64,000 bases of DNA from Chrysomallon squamiferum (lineage: Eukaryota; Mollusca; Gastropoda; Neomphalida; Peltospiridae), in NCBI GenBank assembly GCA_012295275.1, contig CM022670.1, positions 34,845,301 through 34,909,300 on the forward strand, read 5' to 3'. Below, piece by piece: positions 13,190-38,836 of the stretch. The position numbers and the translations under genes were made by a program. The notes under the pieces are model-generated. The model was not told the DNA's origin. It saw nothing but the letters and a program-made list of their open reading frames with translations, and made no database searches. How positions within the stretch are numbered: position 1 is the first letter of the stretch; the number at the start of each line of letters is the position of its first letter.

Positions 13190-13330
13190 AGGGTGATTCC
13201 TTGGTGACGTTTTGGTGGAAATCCCTTTCGAATAGTAACCAATCAAAAAGTCGCGGCAGAAAACGCATCTCGCCTGTTGAGATAGGACGCATACAATTTT
13301 AGTTCCACCAAAATGTAAGTACTCGAATCA
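13190..13330 (+). promoter_or_regulatory. GC-richer block ending in a donor-like site; possible 5' exon
   Basis: This block has CCAAT-like GTAACCAATC near 13238 and more CpG than its surroundings. It ends in ACCAAAAT/GTAAGTACTC near 13312, a strong plus-strand donor. It could be a noncoding first exon and promoter of a plus-strand transcript, conceivably SLC26 gene A about 9.5 kb downstream. This is inference from a donor motif and base composition only. Confidence 0.2.
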
Positions 13331-13914
13331 GTATGTTCTTGAATGTACATTTTAAAATTAGTGTGTTCGTTTTATTCAGTGCATTGATTCAGACGATTTT
13401 GTTCTCTTTATTTGTTGTTGTTATTTTATATCGGGTCCGCGCAGGATTCCTCGGTCACGTTTACACACGCTGGCTTTTTTGGTTACGTAACCATTACGCT
13501 AGTATACCATGTATTGATTCTCGAGTTTCGAAAAGATAAACATGGTAAAACTGGCACCAAGGGCGGAGTGAACAAATCAAGGGCGAATCTGACATTTCGA
13601 TAAAGAGGAAGGTTAAAGTTCACAGTCATAAACACAATGTTTAAAATTATACAATACATAAATTTATTATGACAGTCATCTGAGTGGTGGTAAATGTTTA
13701 CATTGTGACTGTATAGTGCTACGTACGTTCAGTAACGTCATTTGACACGTGTTAACATAGTATTGTATAGAGCACTTTTGTCTGCCTCTCATCTCTCTTT
13801 CCTTCACATATTCGACCCACTCAGCAGCATTCCACACCAAGTCTCACCACATCCTCAACTTTTTTCTCACACCATTTTTTTTCATTCTATTTTGTTCATT
13901 TTTTTCTCGTAGTT

Positions 13915-14018
<104 letters not shown>

Positions 14019-14379
14019 GACAGTTTATGAATAAAACATGTACATTTGTTTTTTTTTTTTTATTTGTTTAAAAAAAAAAAAAATGTCTTTCCTTGATTTA
14101 TAACGTAAATGATATTATAACAGTCAGATGCAACTGATAACAAAACATAATTCTACACAAAGGATGTATGACTTAACAAAGCACTTTGTTCAAACTGTTT
14201 TATTGACATGCTGTTTTGAAAACAGGAAACATTTTAACCAGTCAGCACAGTGCCCCAGTGACGACAGCTGCAGCTGTGTTTGAGTATTGTTTTCAAACAC
14301 TAGGTGACACAAGCTTTTAAATGATTTATTAAAAAACACAAAAAAACCATAATAATAACTATGTAATATAAACAATAAA

Positions 14380-14380
<1 letters not shown>

Positions 14381-14453
<73 letters not shown>

Positions 14454-14476
14454 TAGATAGATAGATAGATAAATAA
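14381..14476. repeat. (AAT)n/(ATAG)n/(AAAT)n compound microsatellite
   Basis: AAT repeats to about 14450, then short GATA and AAAT runs. Confidence 0.95.
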
Positions 14477-15649
14477 ATAAAATCTACTACTAATAATAAC
14501 AATAATATAATTAATCCATTACAACAAAATGGAATTTAAAAAAAAAGAAGATAAAATCCAGAACCAAGAAAGTTACTTTGACAATGAATATTTAAAGTAC
14601 TGTTTATCCCTTTTCCATAATACAGTTACTGTGTTAATATTTGTTACACGTATTATACAGTTGGTCAATGTTGATTGCTAGAAGAGGTAAAGATGTTTTG
14701 AGATCGTACATGTGAGTGTATATAAATGAATAAATGTGCATGTGTGTGAGTGTGTGTGTGTGTTTGTGCATGCATTTATATGTGTGTTCCATGTTGAGTT
14801 ATTGTTCTTATCTGAACTGACTGACCACAACTAAATGACCTTTTAAAAACAATTTTTCTTATATTAAAATAGATCTGACAATGTCAGTTCACATCGACCA
14901 AATTTTATTGTTTCCAAAATGTGACATCAGTGATGTAGTTTGTGACTATTTGGCTGTATTCATCTCACCTGTTTTGATGACCTTTGAATGTAAATTATCT
15001 GTTGTCCTTGATAAAATTCTTACTCTGTGACTGATTTGGACTGTCAGGTGACTTTCACATTTTCAGTTTTCATTGTCTAAGGCAGTTAATTTTTTAATGG
15101 TTTTCTACATACTTTTGTGCATCTAAAATATTCTGTACACAAGGTGAATGCAACAAGGGTGTGATCTCTGCTTTGTACAAAACTGACCATGCTCATCATC
15201 ATAAATACCACTTGAACCCAAAATGAATTTTGTCTGTGGAACAGAGCTGACCATGTACATTCATTATTTTTAATTAAACAAGAACCAGCTGTGGAAATTA
15301 TGGAACATCATGTACAGGGAAAGTCTTGCCAGTATCTGCTTACAGTTTAAATTACCTATTAATTTTCTTTAATACACAGTAATTGTTGTTATTAAACTTT
15401 TATTAGAAAGTCGTCTTTTTTCATTTCATTTGTGTTTTTTTCAGTATAAACATTTACAAAACTATGTGCAGTACTAATAATTCATCACCATAATAGAGGA
15501 GTAAAAGTAATTAATTTATAAAATGAATATCTTTATGCCTGCCACTGGTAAAAAAAATTGCTGTAATAACACACTTAATAATATCATTATCATTTATCAG
15601 TAATAGTTTTTATATTACAAACATTAAATGTACATTTTTTTTATGTAAA

Positions 15650-15785
15650 GAAAGAGAGAGAGAGAGCTATAGATGACTGGTCAAAAATGTGCTGAGTCAC
15701 TGGTTCAAATCTTCAGCGAGTCTTTCACTTATTTCCCATTCAAGTCTTTACCTCTTTTGGGCATTGTACAAAAGTAGCATTTTAT
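15650..15785 (+). mobile_element. Degenerate tRNA-derived SINE-like fragment
   Basis: Contains a polymerase III B-box-like GGTTCAAATCTTC near 15702 about 45 bp after AGCTATAGATGACTGG, followed by a tRNA-unrelated tail. The spacing resembles the 3' half of a tRNA head. The acceptor stem does not fold, so it is not a tRNA gene. Family unknown. Confidence 0.4.
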
Positions 15786-16359
15786 GTGGTTTTGAAAGGG
15801 TCACAATGAAAGACATATTTTCCTTTCTTCTCATGGTTACCTCAAGAAATCCATAAACATCCTGCTTATTGCACATAACACCTTTTACTGTGTATTATAT
15901 TTAATATAATGTGTCTTCTAAGTTATTTATCTATACCACTTACACTCTTTAATGAATATGCTTTTTAACAGAAATAATAACTTTGCTGATGCATTGCCAA
16001 AAATTTACTACAAGAAAAAAAAAAAATGGTGCCTGAAGTAATAGTTATGTTGTGTGTACAACTGTACTCTAAACTTTCACATACGTAGCACTGCATATAT
16101 TTAGAAAATACTTAAGCAAAGTTGCTTGTGGTTACCATTTGAAAAGTGATGTATGCGATAGTTCAGCCTTTTTGTATGTGTACCAATAAGTATTTCAGGT
16201 ATACTGCCAGTTGAAAGAAAGTTTAAAATTGTATTGATAGAATGAATGTGAATATTTTTACAATTGCTATATCATATATGAAAATATAATTTAGGTTGAA
16301 AATGATTGACCATATTCATCAGACTGTTATAGGTTCATGTATTTTCAAAAGTATGCTTT

Positions 16360-16575
16360 ATTTTTATTTATTTATTAAATTTTATTACTAATTAATTAAT
16401 TAATTTATTTATTTATTTATTTATTTATTTATTTGTTTATTTATTTAATATTTATTTATTTATTTATTTTAATAATTTATTTATTGAATTTTATTACTAA
16501 TTAATTAATTAATTTATTTATTTATTTAATATTTATTTATTTATTTATTTTAATAATTTATTTATTAATAAAGGA
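16360..16575. repeat. (ATTT)n tract with an internal direct duplication
   Basis: Long ATTT arrays. A segment containing TTTTATTACTAATTAATTAA followed by ATTT units occurs twice (near 16380 and 16490), so the array grew partly by segmental duplication. Confidence 0.85.
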
Positions 16576-17104
16576 TACTGCTATAATAGAAAAGTAAAAG
16601 TGTACAGAGCTTGAATTATCACAATAAGTAATACTTGGATGTTGGTATGGCTGTCACACGTATCTGAACTGTAACTATAGCAACAGATATGATAATGTTT
16701 TGACTTATACATTGGTAAACATTGGACAACAGCTGGAAATGTATATTATTAGTGAGACTGCAAACTGAGATCAAATGAAACCTTCAAAATGGTCCTAAGA
16801 CCATGTAAAATGTTCAGGTTGGAGAGGATTTTGGTTTACTGAGGTTTTGCATTTAGATATTTCATAATCACAGGATGGCAGAAACTGCTTAATTTGGTGT
16901 AATTCGGTTTAGCAAGGATCCAATTTTGAGATGTTTCACTGTACGACACGATTGAGGTATAATGTAAATATTGCATATTTCATGTGATGTGATATTGCAT
17001 GTTTTTTGTTTTTTTTCCAGGACATTAAACACAAAGTCAGTTAGTTTTCATATAATACCACAAACCATTATTTTGAATAGCTGGAAGTATACGTTATAAC
17101 ATAT

Positions 17105-17415
17105 ATACACTGTTTTAGATAATAACTTATAGATAGTTTTACATAATGACAAGTATACTCTTATCAATTCCTAGTTTTGTTTTTTTGTACATAAAGTGAC
17201 ATGAATTTTTATAATACAATTAGTTTTAGATAATAAACTTTTAAAATATATATATATATATAGTTTAGCTAATAACATTTTTATATATTTTTAGATAATG
17301 TTTACTAATTTTTTAATATATCCAGTTTTAGATAATGCTTTTTATAATATTCACAGTTTTAGATAATAACCTTAATAATACGTACAGTTTTAGATAGTAA
17401 CATTTGTATACTCTT
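17105..17415. repeat. Degenerate tandem repeat with AGTTTTAGATAATAAC core
   Basis: At least six diverged copies of a core like AGTTTTAGATAATAAC, spaced irregularly by about 40-60 bp. Function unknown. Confidence 0.65.
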
Positions 17416-17821
17416 ATCAACTGAGTGATTAATGATACAGTATATGGATTTCATGAACTGGAACTTGAAGCTATATATGTTTGCCAAGTTAACAGATAAA
17501 AGCTAGATAAGTCAAATTGCCTTGGCAGATTTTAAAGAGCCAGTACATCACTAACAAGTGAAAAACAGTGAAAAGATGTCATCATTGGCATGATATGGAA
17601 GAATTGTTACCAAACTTGTTGGCTTTTGTAAAACAAAAAAAAATTCATCTACATACAACAAATTGTTTTTTGTTTTGTTATACCTTAAATGACTGATTTT
17701 CAAAATACATTCTTGTTTTCTTCATAGATTATTTTGTTGACATTCTTTTGACCATTAGTAAAATATTTACTATCAGTATTACTATATACTACTACTATTA
17801 TTATGATCCTTATTCATTCTT

Positions 17822-17891
17822 TCATTTTCTTTTCTTTTCTTTCTTTTTCTTTCTTTTCTTTCTTTTCTTTCTTTCCTTCTTTCTTTCTTTT
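17822..17891. repeat. (TTTC)n polypyrimidine microsatellite
   Basis: An imperfect TTTC/CTTT run. Confidence 0.9.
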
Positions 17892-19539
17892 AATAAGAAA
17901 AACTTGCAGACACACACACATGCATAATAATATATCAGCTGATCAAAAACTTTGAAGAACAAAAACAGAATAAAACAAAACAAAACCCATATCTGTATAA
18001 TATATACATACAAGCATGCTGCCTATAAAAACAGAATGGAACACAATCTGTTGTATTTTTATCCTAGTTGAAATCATGAGCATATGTATGAGAATCTCGT
18101 TTACAATCTGTGAAAAACGTATTATCGAGGACATTTTAAAATTGAATCTGACACATATATCTCACTGTTTATTTATCTTGGTAATAAGAACAACAAGATG
18201 ACTGTTTTTGTCAGCATAAATGAGAATCTGTGTACACAACTTCTCAGTTTAATAAGCAACCTAGTGTGTTTGGTTTCCTAGCTGATGTAAACAGAGATTT
18301 GTTAATGGCATCATAATGTTCCTATTTTTAATTTTAATTTTTGAAAACAATTTTTTCTCTCTCTCTCTTACACTATCTTTTTAATTATTATTATTTTTTG
18401 TTTTTGGTGGCAAAACTATTAATCTTTTTTTGATTGTTGAGATTTTAAACAGATAAAAGGAGAAAGGTAATTTGCCAATACAGACTCGTTCAATTAGAAA
18501 AGTCATTCTGAGATAGGACATCAGAAGAAAAAACAACAGGCATTTGTGGTTTTGCTTTTCTAACATATGGATATATATATATATAGCATTACCACAATAA
18601 ATCTTGCACTGATATTTTTAGTTGTTGCATAAAACAGTTTCTTTTGTGCAACTCTCAGATGCATTCCCAGACAGCAGAGTTGAAATGTTTTACACAGGCA
18701 TCCTGATGACATTTACAGAAAAAAAAATGGAGAGAAATCGAATATGCAATTGTTTCTCATTTAACTCATATACTCAGTCATCAATCCATCTGTATGACTC
18801 TCTGTCAGTACATCCTTCCATTTTCCTTTATAACTGTGTCAATGATTAATTGACCGTTATTGCATCAAATACTTTTTTCTTCCGCTGAAATAAAAACACG
18901 AGTAACCCAGTTTCTCAAGAACTCTACAATAATAGGTCCATAAAAATGGTTTTATTTGGTTAAAATAACAATGGAATGCATTATACTTTATCCAGCTATT
19001 GTTCCTAAAAAAATTTTTTTGCTTTGTTCTATTTTTTTGTTTAACGGCTCTCAGCTGTATCTATCCATCTGTGTTTAATGTTATCACTGAAAATCGTTCC
19101 ACTACAGCCTCTGAGATCACAAGCTTTCCACATTGCATTGATTCAATTAAATATCATTCGATGGGCAAATATCTTAATGTCAAGGTAAACAGGATCAGCT
19201 AGTGCTTTAATATGTTCCTGAGTGTTAAAAGTGAGATAGATAATTGATGTGAGTACATAATCTGGCCACTAATTCAACACATCTTGCTGAGTCGATACAG
19301 AATCTTGATCAGTTAATGAATATTTGTTTACCAGCTCATGAACACACTTTAATACTGTTTTACATGTCAGACATGTGTTTTTCTGTGAAACTGCATCAGG
19401 GAGGAAAGTTCAGCAGACAGTACATTAGTTAATCCATTTTATTAGAAGGATATCTTTTATTTTTTTACATTCCCATATAAAGTAAGGAACTTTCACTGGT
19501 CTGTGATACTTCAGTTGGATCGAGTACTGTTTCTACAGG

Positions 19540-19640
19540 GAAAAAACCCAGTAGAAACCTTGCTGGGGACTGATCCTGTGACCCCTCATGCATGAGGTGA
19601 ATGATTTATGACAGAGTTTCTGGTCTCCTCCCTCGGCTTG
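19540..19640 (-). mobile_element. Degenerate tRNA-Ala-like SINE head
   Basis: Read on the minus strand, CATGCATGAGG is followed by an AGGATCAGTCCCCAGC-like B box, with an arrangement resembling the anticodon arm and T arm of tRNA-Ala. The upstream half does not fold, so this is a decayed SINE and not a gene. Family not identified. Confidence 0.45.
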
Positions 19641-19834
19641 TTATTTTTGAACTGAGAAACGTTTTAATCATTTGGTGATGAAATATGTATTAATGGAAAT
19701 AGCATAAACAACAACTTATCTAACTTGGTAAAATGCAACAAAAAATTAAAATTAAGAAAGAAAAAAGAAAAAAGTAATGAAAAAAGAATTAAAGAAAAAA
19801 GAAGAGTATTAACAGAAGTGCAGACAAATCTGAC

Positions 19835-19929
19835 TACAAGTATTAACTTGGCTACAAGTAAGAACTTAGCTACAAGTTTTAACTTAGCTACAAGTATTAA
19901 CTTAGCTACAAGTTTTAACTTAGCTGCAA
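19835..19929. repeat. 18-bp minisatellite, five copies
   Basis: Five consecutive units of the type CTACAAGTTTTAACTTAG, with a partial sixth. Because 18 is divisible by 3, both strands read through it as periodic hexapeptides, so the open frames over it are artefacts. Confidence 0.9.
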
Positions 19930-20231
19930 GACACTGCAGTGCGATGTTAATGCATTTCCCTCTGTAAATATTTACACCTGTTTGAAATAACACTCGACGA
20001 ATATTCAAAAGCCGGTTTTGTATTTATTTTGTTTCCTATGGTAACTGATCATTCTTCAGCTCTGCTGAAGCACGTGTTTCATTTACCTTGCGTGCCAACT
20101 GCACAACCACATGTAACGTAATACCACACTGACCCAGAGAGAAAAATCAAAATTTTTATTATTTTTCATTTGTAAATTTGAAAAATACAAAGCACCTTAT
20201 CCTTGGTAAATAATATGAAATTTAAAAATGA

Positions 20232-20234
<3 letters not shown>

Positions 20235-20265
<31 letters not shown>

Positions 20266-20267
20266 CT
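20235..20267. repeat. Poly-T tract
   Basis: An almost pure T run of about 32 bp. Similar T or A tracts lie near 21391-21414, 21499-21520 and 21637-21654. Confidence 0.9.
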
Positions 20268-20757
20268 TTAAATTATTTCCTTATGAAAAAATACAGAAAG
20301 TATATTTCATAATTGAAATCAAATGTAAGCAGAAAGTATATACCAGAGAAAGGTTAAGAGAAATTCATTTAATATTTATAAAACACTGCTATTACAACAT
20401 TGTACACCAACTGATTAAAAAAAAAGAGGAAAATTGTGAATTGTATTTAGAGAACAAAAATAAAAGTTTTATTTGAACTGTTTTGTAGGGTTTTTAACTT
20501 CTGATGTTTAGTACAGACTGAAAAAAAAAGAAAAAAAAAAAGAAGAAAATTTGCTTAAATTAGAAAGCAATAGATTTTCTTATTATTTTTCACTTAATGG
20601 GCATCTTGCGTGACTTTAATGGCAATCTTCAGTTAAATCTGTAGGAACTCTGATTAGAAAATATCAGATTTTCTACACTTCCGTCAGCTGATGGACTATG
20701 GTTGTGATACTGAAACATATAAATAGCAATATAGATTTTATAAATGCTCCAACTAGC

Positions 20758-20880
20758 AGACGAGTGTGTCGTGCCAGGTGGTTAGAGCTGCAGTCAGTTT
20801 GAATCAGTCCTTGTCGGTGTACCCATCAGAATGTATCCTATTCGTGTCATTACCTGAGGATCAAAGGATATGACGCATGT
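20758..20880 (+). mobile_element. Degenerate tRNA-derived SINE-like fragment
   Basis: An A-box-like TGGTTAGAGC (20779-20788) and a B-box-like AGTTTGAATCAGTCC (about 20796) lie close together, as in a shortened tRNA head, followed by unrelated sequence. It is too degenerate to be a tRNA gene. Confidence 0.45.
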
Positions 20881-22570
20881 TTTCTTGCATAATTAGACGT
20901 GCATGTGAAATAATCTGGGCTGGTGTTCACTGAAGAAACAGCGTGGTCAAAGGTTTTATCTTTTATGTTGTTATTATATTAAAAAATAAACAGTAGATAC
21001 CTAATATTAATAACCATTAACATTACTGAGGAGTTTTTTTTTAAAGGAAAGTGATCAGCCATTAGTAATATACATATATATATGAGATTTTCAAGAAGGA
21101 TTTAAATGACATTATTTTCAGTAGCAATGGAAATACATTTTCATATTAAATGTCATGTTTAATATCACAGGTAAATATCTTTTTTAATTTGTTTTTTATT
21201 TTATTTCATTCATATTTTATTCATATTTTAAAAAAATACTGGCTGTTTGTTTAACCTAATTTATTGTGTTTTAAGAAAATGAAAATGAAAAAAAAAAAGA
21301 AAGAAGAAAAAAGACCTTCAATTACACGATGTGGTTGTTAACATCAATTCAAGCACATTATTTCTTAATTACCATGCCTGTAAACTAGTCTTGTTTTTTT
21401 TTTTTTTTTTTTTTTAAAAATTATCTCAGAAATAATCAATAATTAATATAAGCTGCAAGGAGCCAGTGAAGAATTTTATAGGGCAGATTTTTTATTTAAA
21501 AAAAAAAAAAAAAAAAAAATAAATGCTGTGAAAGAGAGATGAAAAAAAAGAAAATGAGAAAATTTACACTGTTTTTGAAATCTGTTTTTAAATTTAAATG
21601 GCACCAGTATCCAGTTTTATATTCCTACTGAGGTGTTAAAAAAAAAAAAAAAAAAACAAACAAAAATTAAAATCTAATTTAAAAATAAAATTAGCATATT
21701 TTATTGCTCAGTTTCAGGGTGTTATATCAACCTTTATTTATATTAATGACAGATGTTGCAGTAACACCTTCACTAGTTTTAGAATTAGAGGCATGAAACA
21801 GGTGCATTTAATACTAACACTTCCAGTGTTTATATATATTTATCATAAGCTGAATACTGCTGATTAGTTCAGAAAAAAAGCAAAAATGGCAAAAGTCATG
21901 TGTTATGTAAGTATATAATATGTGTGTATAAGTATGTATATATGTCTGTTTGTACATGTGTGTGTTTGTATGCACTACATGCGTGTAAATGAACTTACGT
22001 GTGTACAAACTAGACATATTTCAATTCATTGATTTTCAGACTTCTTCTTACTTAAAGAAATGGCTTAGGTTCTGGGTCACAGTTATTTTTGACTTTGTTT
22101 TGTTACACAGTACAATGCCAGGCCCCACTGTCATTTGAGAAACAGAAGTTTATTTTTTTTTTGTCAATTGATTCTTCCTGGAACAAAACAGAAATAACAA
22201 CAGTTTAAAACTGTTTCAGCAGAGTGGAATAATTGGATACGGTTTGAGATAATCACATCTTTTCTTCCTCTGAAACTTGATAATTGAAGGAATAATAGAA
22301 GAAATAAAATCTCAAGCAGGAACTAATTTGTTTACTGATTTTTCTGGTTGAAGTAATAACTTAGTCAATGCCAGCTTTAAAAAGTCAATAACAAGATAAT
22401 GAAAGAATTTATTAATGTTTTGTGTTTGATAATTTTCTTTAATACAGTTTCTGTAATACTGTTTTTCTGTTTCAGTTAAGTTTTTTTGGATTATAAAAGG
22501 ATGTTATTAGTGGGTTTTTATATTGTTACAGCACTTTTGAGTAAATAATGTTATTTTGTTGTCTTTAATA

Positions 22571-22645
22571 AATGGGAATGTGAATTTGTAAATGTGCTGA
22601 ATGGGAACTTGTAAATGTGCTGAATGGGAACTTATAAATGTGTTT
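22571..22645. repeat. Short 22-23-bp tandem repeat
   Basis: About three copies of a unit containing GAATGGGAACTTGTAAATG, just upstream of SLC26 gene A. Related pieces (CTTGTAAATGT) recur to about 22710. Confidence 0.8.
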
Positions 22646-22830
22646 ATAAACTTGTTGTAAATGTTAACAAGACATTCTTGTAATATTATAAACATGAACT
22701 TGTAAATGTTGTGGAAACAAACTTGTTTGAAATGTGAACACGATCTATTTATAAACATTAAGAACATTAACGTGATAAAAAAAACATTAAAAAAAAATCT
22801 AATACACCATCTTTTATCTTCAGGTCGACT

Positions 22831-33969
<11,139 letters not shown>

Positions 33970-34906
33970 ATGATATTTTTGATTGACATTTCAGAGATTA
34001 TTTTATTTTAGTGATTTTTGTCATTTTATTTCACTGTTTTCTTATCAAACTATTTAGTTATAGTTTTTGATTCTTTTTGTGGGAGATTTTGTATGTAGTG
34101 CTTTATGTAATAATAGTGCAATAGATGTATCGCTATACACATATCTACATTTTTGAGGGGTGGGGGCCAATTTTTTATAGTTGTTTTATTGTTAAATGTA
34201 TATATTTATACATATAGCTTTTTTGTTGTTTTTTTAGCCTGTTGATAGTCATTCATTATAACTATTTTTATTATAAACATTTACAAAGCTTAAATTTGCA
34301 GCATATCAAAGAATCATGGAAAAAAAAAAAAAAAAAATTAATAAACTATATCAGTGAACCTTTAGACCAATGCATGTAAGATGTCTTTTCCAGAGTAATG
34401 CTAGCTATAAACATCATCTGATATATAGATATTTCCCAGTATTTGTAATTCAACAACAACAACAAAAAATAATGATAAAAATAAAAATAACTAAATTCCA
34501 AAATTTAACTAAAACCATTTATTAAACTTTTTATAATTTATTTCAAATTATGGTTATTAAGAAAATTTAGTATCTTAAATTTTTTTTCTAGCATTAACCT
34601 GCTAGGAAAGTTTTATTGCATCAGTACTGTTTGTTTGTAAAATGATAATTAGTGACGTTTGAGAAATACTAGTATTATATTTGCATTTAGCATCAAATTT
34701 TTATTAGTTTTGCTTTTTAATTTTAATTTTAATTTTATATATATGCTTATATATACATATTAGAAATAAATGAAATGTAAAATTTATTTCATAAACCAGG
34801 ATGTTTTACTGATATTTAATCATTCTTTTTTTTTTGGAATATGAAATGTAATAAAAAAATATTGCCCTGTATTTTTCAAAAACAGAAGAATTGTCTTTAT
34901 TGCTAT

Positions 34907-34945
<39 letters not shown>

Positions 34946-37745
34946 TAATTTTGGATGTTTTTCTTCCAATATGGATAAATAAATTAAATTATTGAAATGT
35001 TATTTTTTTCTTCTATTTCTTGCCGTTTTATTATTATTTGTATCTTTATGAACATAATCTTGTTTATATTTCTGTAGAAAGAAACTGGTTAAATGTTTTG
35101 TTATATATTTTGATATTATGGAACAGTTTATAAAGACATACTAATAAAATCTGCACACAAATTTTAGAAAATATTTTGTACCATGTATTTTTGAAGTTGT
35201 ATGTTTTTCACAAGTCAAGGTTAGTCAGATGTAAGACTAGTTTGTGACTGATTGAAGTGAGAAATATTTTCTGTTGAAAAATTGAAAATAGTTGTGAAAT
35301 GTGTATTATTATAATTAACTGTTAGCATTTCATATATATGTGTGTATCTATCTATCTATCTATCTATCTGTTTATTTATCTGTCTATTTTTTTTTTATTT
35401 ATTATTATTATTATTATTATTTTATTTTTTTGTTTTGTTTAATGAATCCTGTTGATATGTTTTTCTACTTAGTATAGTAAAAGAAAAAGTAATAAATAAA
35501 TAAGAAATAAAAGTGTAGAAAATACAAGTTTCTTTATTTGAACATTAAAGTAAACTCCTCTGACACCTATGGCTAAAAAATAAAAACTGATAACAATTTA
35601 TTTAGAAGATATTGTTAGAGATAAAATTAGTTTTTGATATATACAAAATATATAACTGATACTCTGTACGCTTTTGCAGTATTATTTGATAGAAACTGTG
35701 TCTCTCCATATTTATAAGCAGCAGGTTTTATTTGTATTATTTAGAGATAATGAATATGTTGTATTGTATATATACTGATACTGGGATTTATACAAACTGT
35801 TTTTATGTTTGTTCTAGTAGTGTTTTAAGGTATGTTTTGTTTAATACTTCTGTTCAGTTGGGTATGTTATTCTAGACCAACATATTCTGTTAATGACACA
35901 GGGCATTTAAATGGGATCATTGTTTTTTTAACAGAAAGTTTTGTATTTATGTTTGTTTTATGTTTTTTAGTCTATGTAACTGTTCATGCATGTGCATGCA
36001 CAACCCTACATATACTCAGACAGACAAAGACACACAAAAACAACCCTCTCCATGATGTCAGATCACAGCATATTAATTAGTAACCATAGTGTTTTATCCA
36101 ACATGTATTTCTAAATTTTTATTTTATCCAACATGTATTTTATTTTTTTTTTTTTTATTTTTTTTTTTTTCAAATAAGCATTTGGTAGGAATTTATTTTT
36201 TATTTTATAAACAATCATTTAACAAAATAAGCATTTAGTAATTAATTGTCAAGTGTCTTAAATAAGATGTGCTTATTACAGACTAACAGGATGTTTATGA
36301 CAAGTGGTTATATTTTTAAAGATTATAATGGACATTAATCAGGGTAACTAATATAGCTTCTTTTTACATTGCTTTGCTAGGCTGTCTATGATATTACTGT
36401 TTTTTTTTTGGTTTTATGAATGAAAAGATGATTAGTTTTTTGACTGAACACACACCCACATCCACACCCACACACACACACACACACTCTCTCCCACTCA
36501 GGCATGACCCCCCCCAAATGCACATACTGAATATACAGTCATACCCACCACACACACACACAGAGCTCAACACACATACACTTCTATAGAAAACTGTAAT
36601 TACAGGTATTTTTTTTTTTATTTAGTTGTTTTTGAGTTCATTTATAATTTAATACTGTCTCAGAAAATGGGTATTTTGTTATCTTGTATAGTTTTATTCT
36701 ATTTAGTTGTTGGTTTGTTTATCTTTGTTGTTTTCTGAATAGAATTTCTTGCTAGTCATTTATCTTTTGCAGGGATTTGTTATGAATTTTATTTGTAAGT
36801 TTTAGTGTTATTTATTTACTTTTCATTTCTTTCTACATAACCAGAAATTGTTGTACATAGAAATACAATTTAAAAAATATCTTTCATTCTTAATACTGTT
36901 TTTTTTTTCTTTTTTTTTGTTCTTTTTCTTTTCCACTGGGGATGGGTCACATCTTGTATTTATGTATTCAAGTACTAATTATTATTCATGTTTTGTTTAT
37001 AGTCATTCATTTTAGTTACAGTATTATTTTACTTTAATCATCTATAATTTTTGCTTGTGGTTCAGGGTTTACATTTTGTATATTGTTTTAGTGAGAAAAA
37101 TGGAATTTAAAAAAGAAAAATACAAAACAACATTTTTAATGCAAAATAAATAAAAACCTCTACTGCTTGTAATAATTGATGTATTGATGTAGTCTGTTGA
37201 TTTTATGAAACAGCTGCAGCAGTTACAATAATACAACATTACAAAGCTGTGTTGTCATTTACTGACATACAAATACAGTAAACCCATCATTAATAGACTA
37301 ATACAGACAGAGAAACAGAATCTACTGACAAAAGACACAAAATGTTTAAAAAAATAATTATTTTAATATTACCAATCTGTACTTTTAATAACATTGATGC
37401 TGTAATATGAAATATTGAATTAAAAAGGTTAACAGCTATGATCAAAAGATATGGGTCAGATGATGTAGGCTAAAATACAGAGGCATGGCTGGGTGTGACT
37501 CATCAACTTCTGTCACCCACTCCTAGCATGGTTTCTAATATTACCTTGGATTAATTTTGTCTGTTAGTGGTTTGTGTAACATCCACTGAAACTAATAATC
37601 CAAATATTTTAATATCTATAGCTACATCAAATTGTCAACAGTGTTACTTACCCTGATGTACTCAGCACAACTGTCTTAAGACATTCAGAGTGATTTTTTG
37701 AATTTTTAAATACTTACATTAATATTACCAGTATATTTTAGTGTT

Positions 37746-37779
<34 letters not shown>

Positions 37780-38784
37780 GTCCTCTATTTTTTATAAATG
37801 TATTTTCTTAAACTGCTGTTTATTGTGCAGGTTTGTACTTTTTATCATTCAAAATATATTTTGTATTTATTCATCTATAAAATTATATTACCTTGAATGT
37901 AATATTTTCTTTAAGACATATAAGCATTTAGATATTGGTCTTCCATTATTAACAGGCAATGGAATTAAACCAACTACAAAATAATTTTGTAGCAGACTGC
38001 TTTGTGTGTGTTCTCATTATTTATTCTGATTTAAAAAAAAAAATCATTCCATCATTATACTGCACAAAACATAAAAATTATATTATTAATGGCAGAAGCT
38101 TAATATGTTTTACTGACATTCATTTGCTGCTTCGGCATGGAATCAGTTGAGAGTTTAAATTTTATTTCATTTTAGTGAGCCAGATTACCATATCTTTTAT
38201 TTATTTATTTTTATTATTATTATTATTTTTTTTTTTTATTGTTACTAATTTTTTTTATCACTCGGTACATGAAGCCTAACAAATTTTCAATGCAAAATTT
38301 ATAATACTTTAAATATAATTTAAATAATGCAGAATTATTTTCTTGTCTTAGAGAAGAAATTAGCTGTTATGTAACACTGAATATAAACTATATATAAACT
38401 CATGCAGTCTATTGTTCATCTACTGTTATTAAGTTTCTTTTATTAACAGAAAACAGTGTTTTTATATTTTAAATTGTTTTTAATCTGAAATACATCAACT
38501 ATTTATTTATTTATTATTATTATTAATTTAATTTTTATTTTAAATCAACCTATTTTTCGATAACAACATAAGTAGTCTAGAGAGTAAATTTAAAATAAAG
38601 ATTTTACATACAACTATTTTCAAATTAAAAAGAAAAAGACAATCCAAATAATTGACTTACTGTATATATTTTGTACATTTGTCAAAATATGCTATCATTT
38701 GTTATCATTGAAATGTGTTGTGAATGTTAATTTGATCTATATATTTTTGTAAAATTTTATCATCAGGATTTATAATCTACATTA

Positions 38785-38787
<3 letters not shown>

Positions 38788-38832
<45 letters not shown>
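38788..38832. repeat. 45-bp pure poly-T tract
   Basis: An uninterrupted T run. Confidence 0.95.

Positions 38833-38836
<4 letters not shown>

Noticed and set aside
15650-20880. tRNA genes suggested by A/B-box-like sequences at 15.7, 19.6 and 20.8 kb
   Set aside because: The acceptor stems and arms do not fold; these are better explained as decayed SINE heads.
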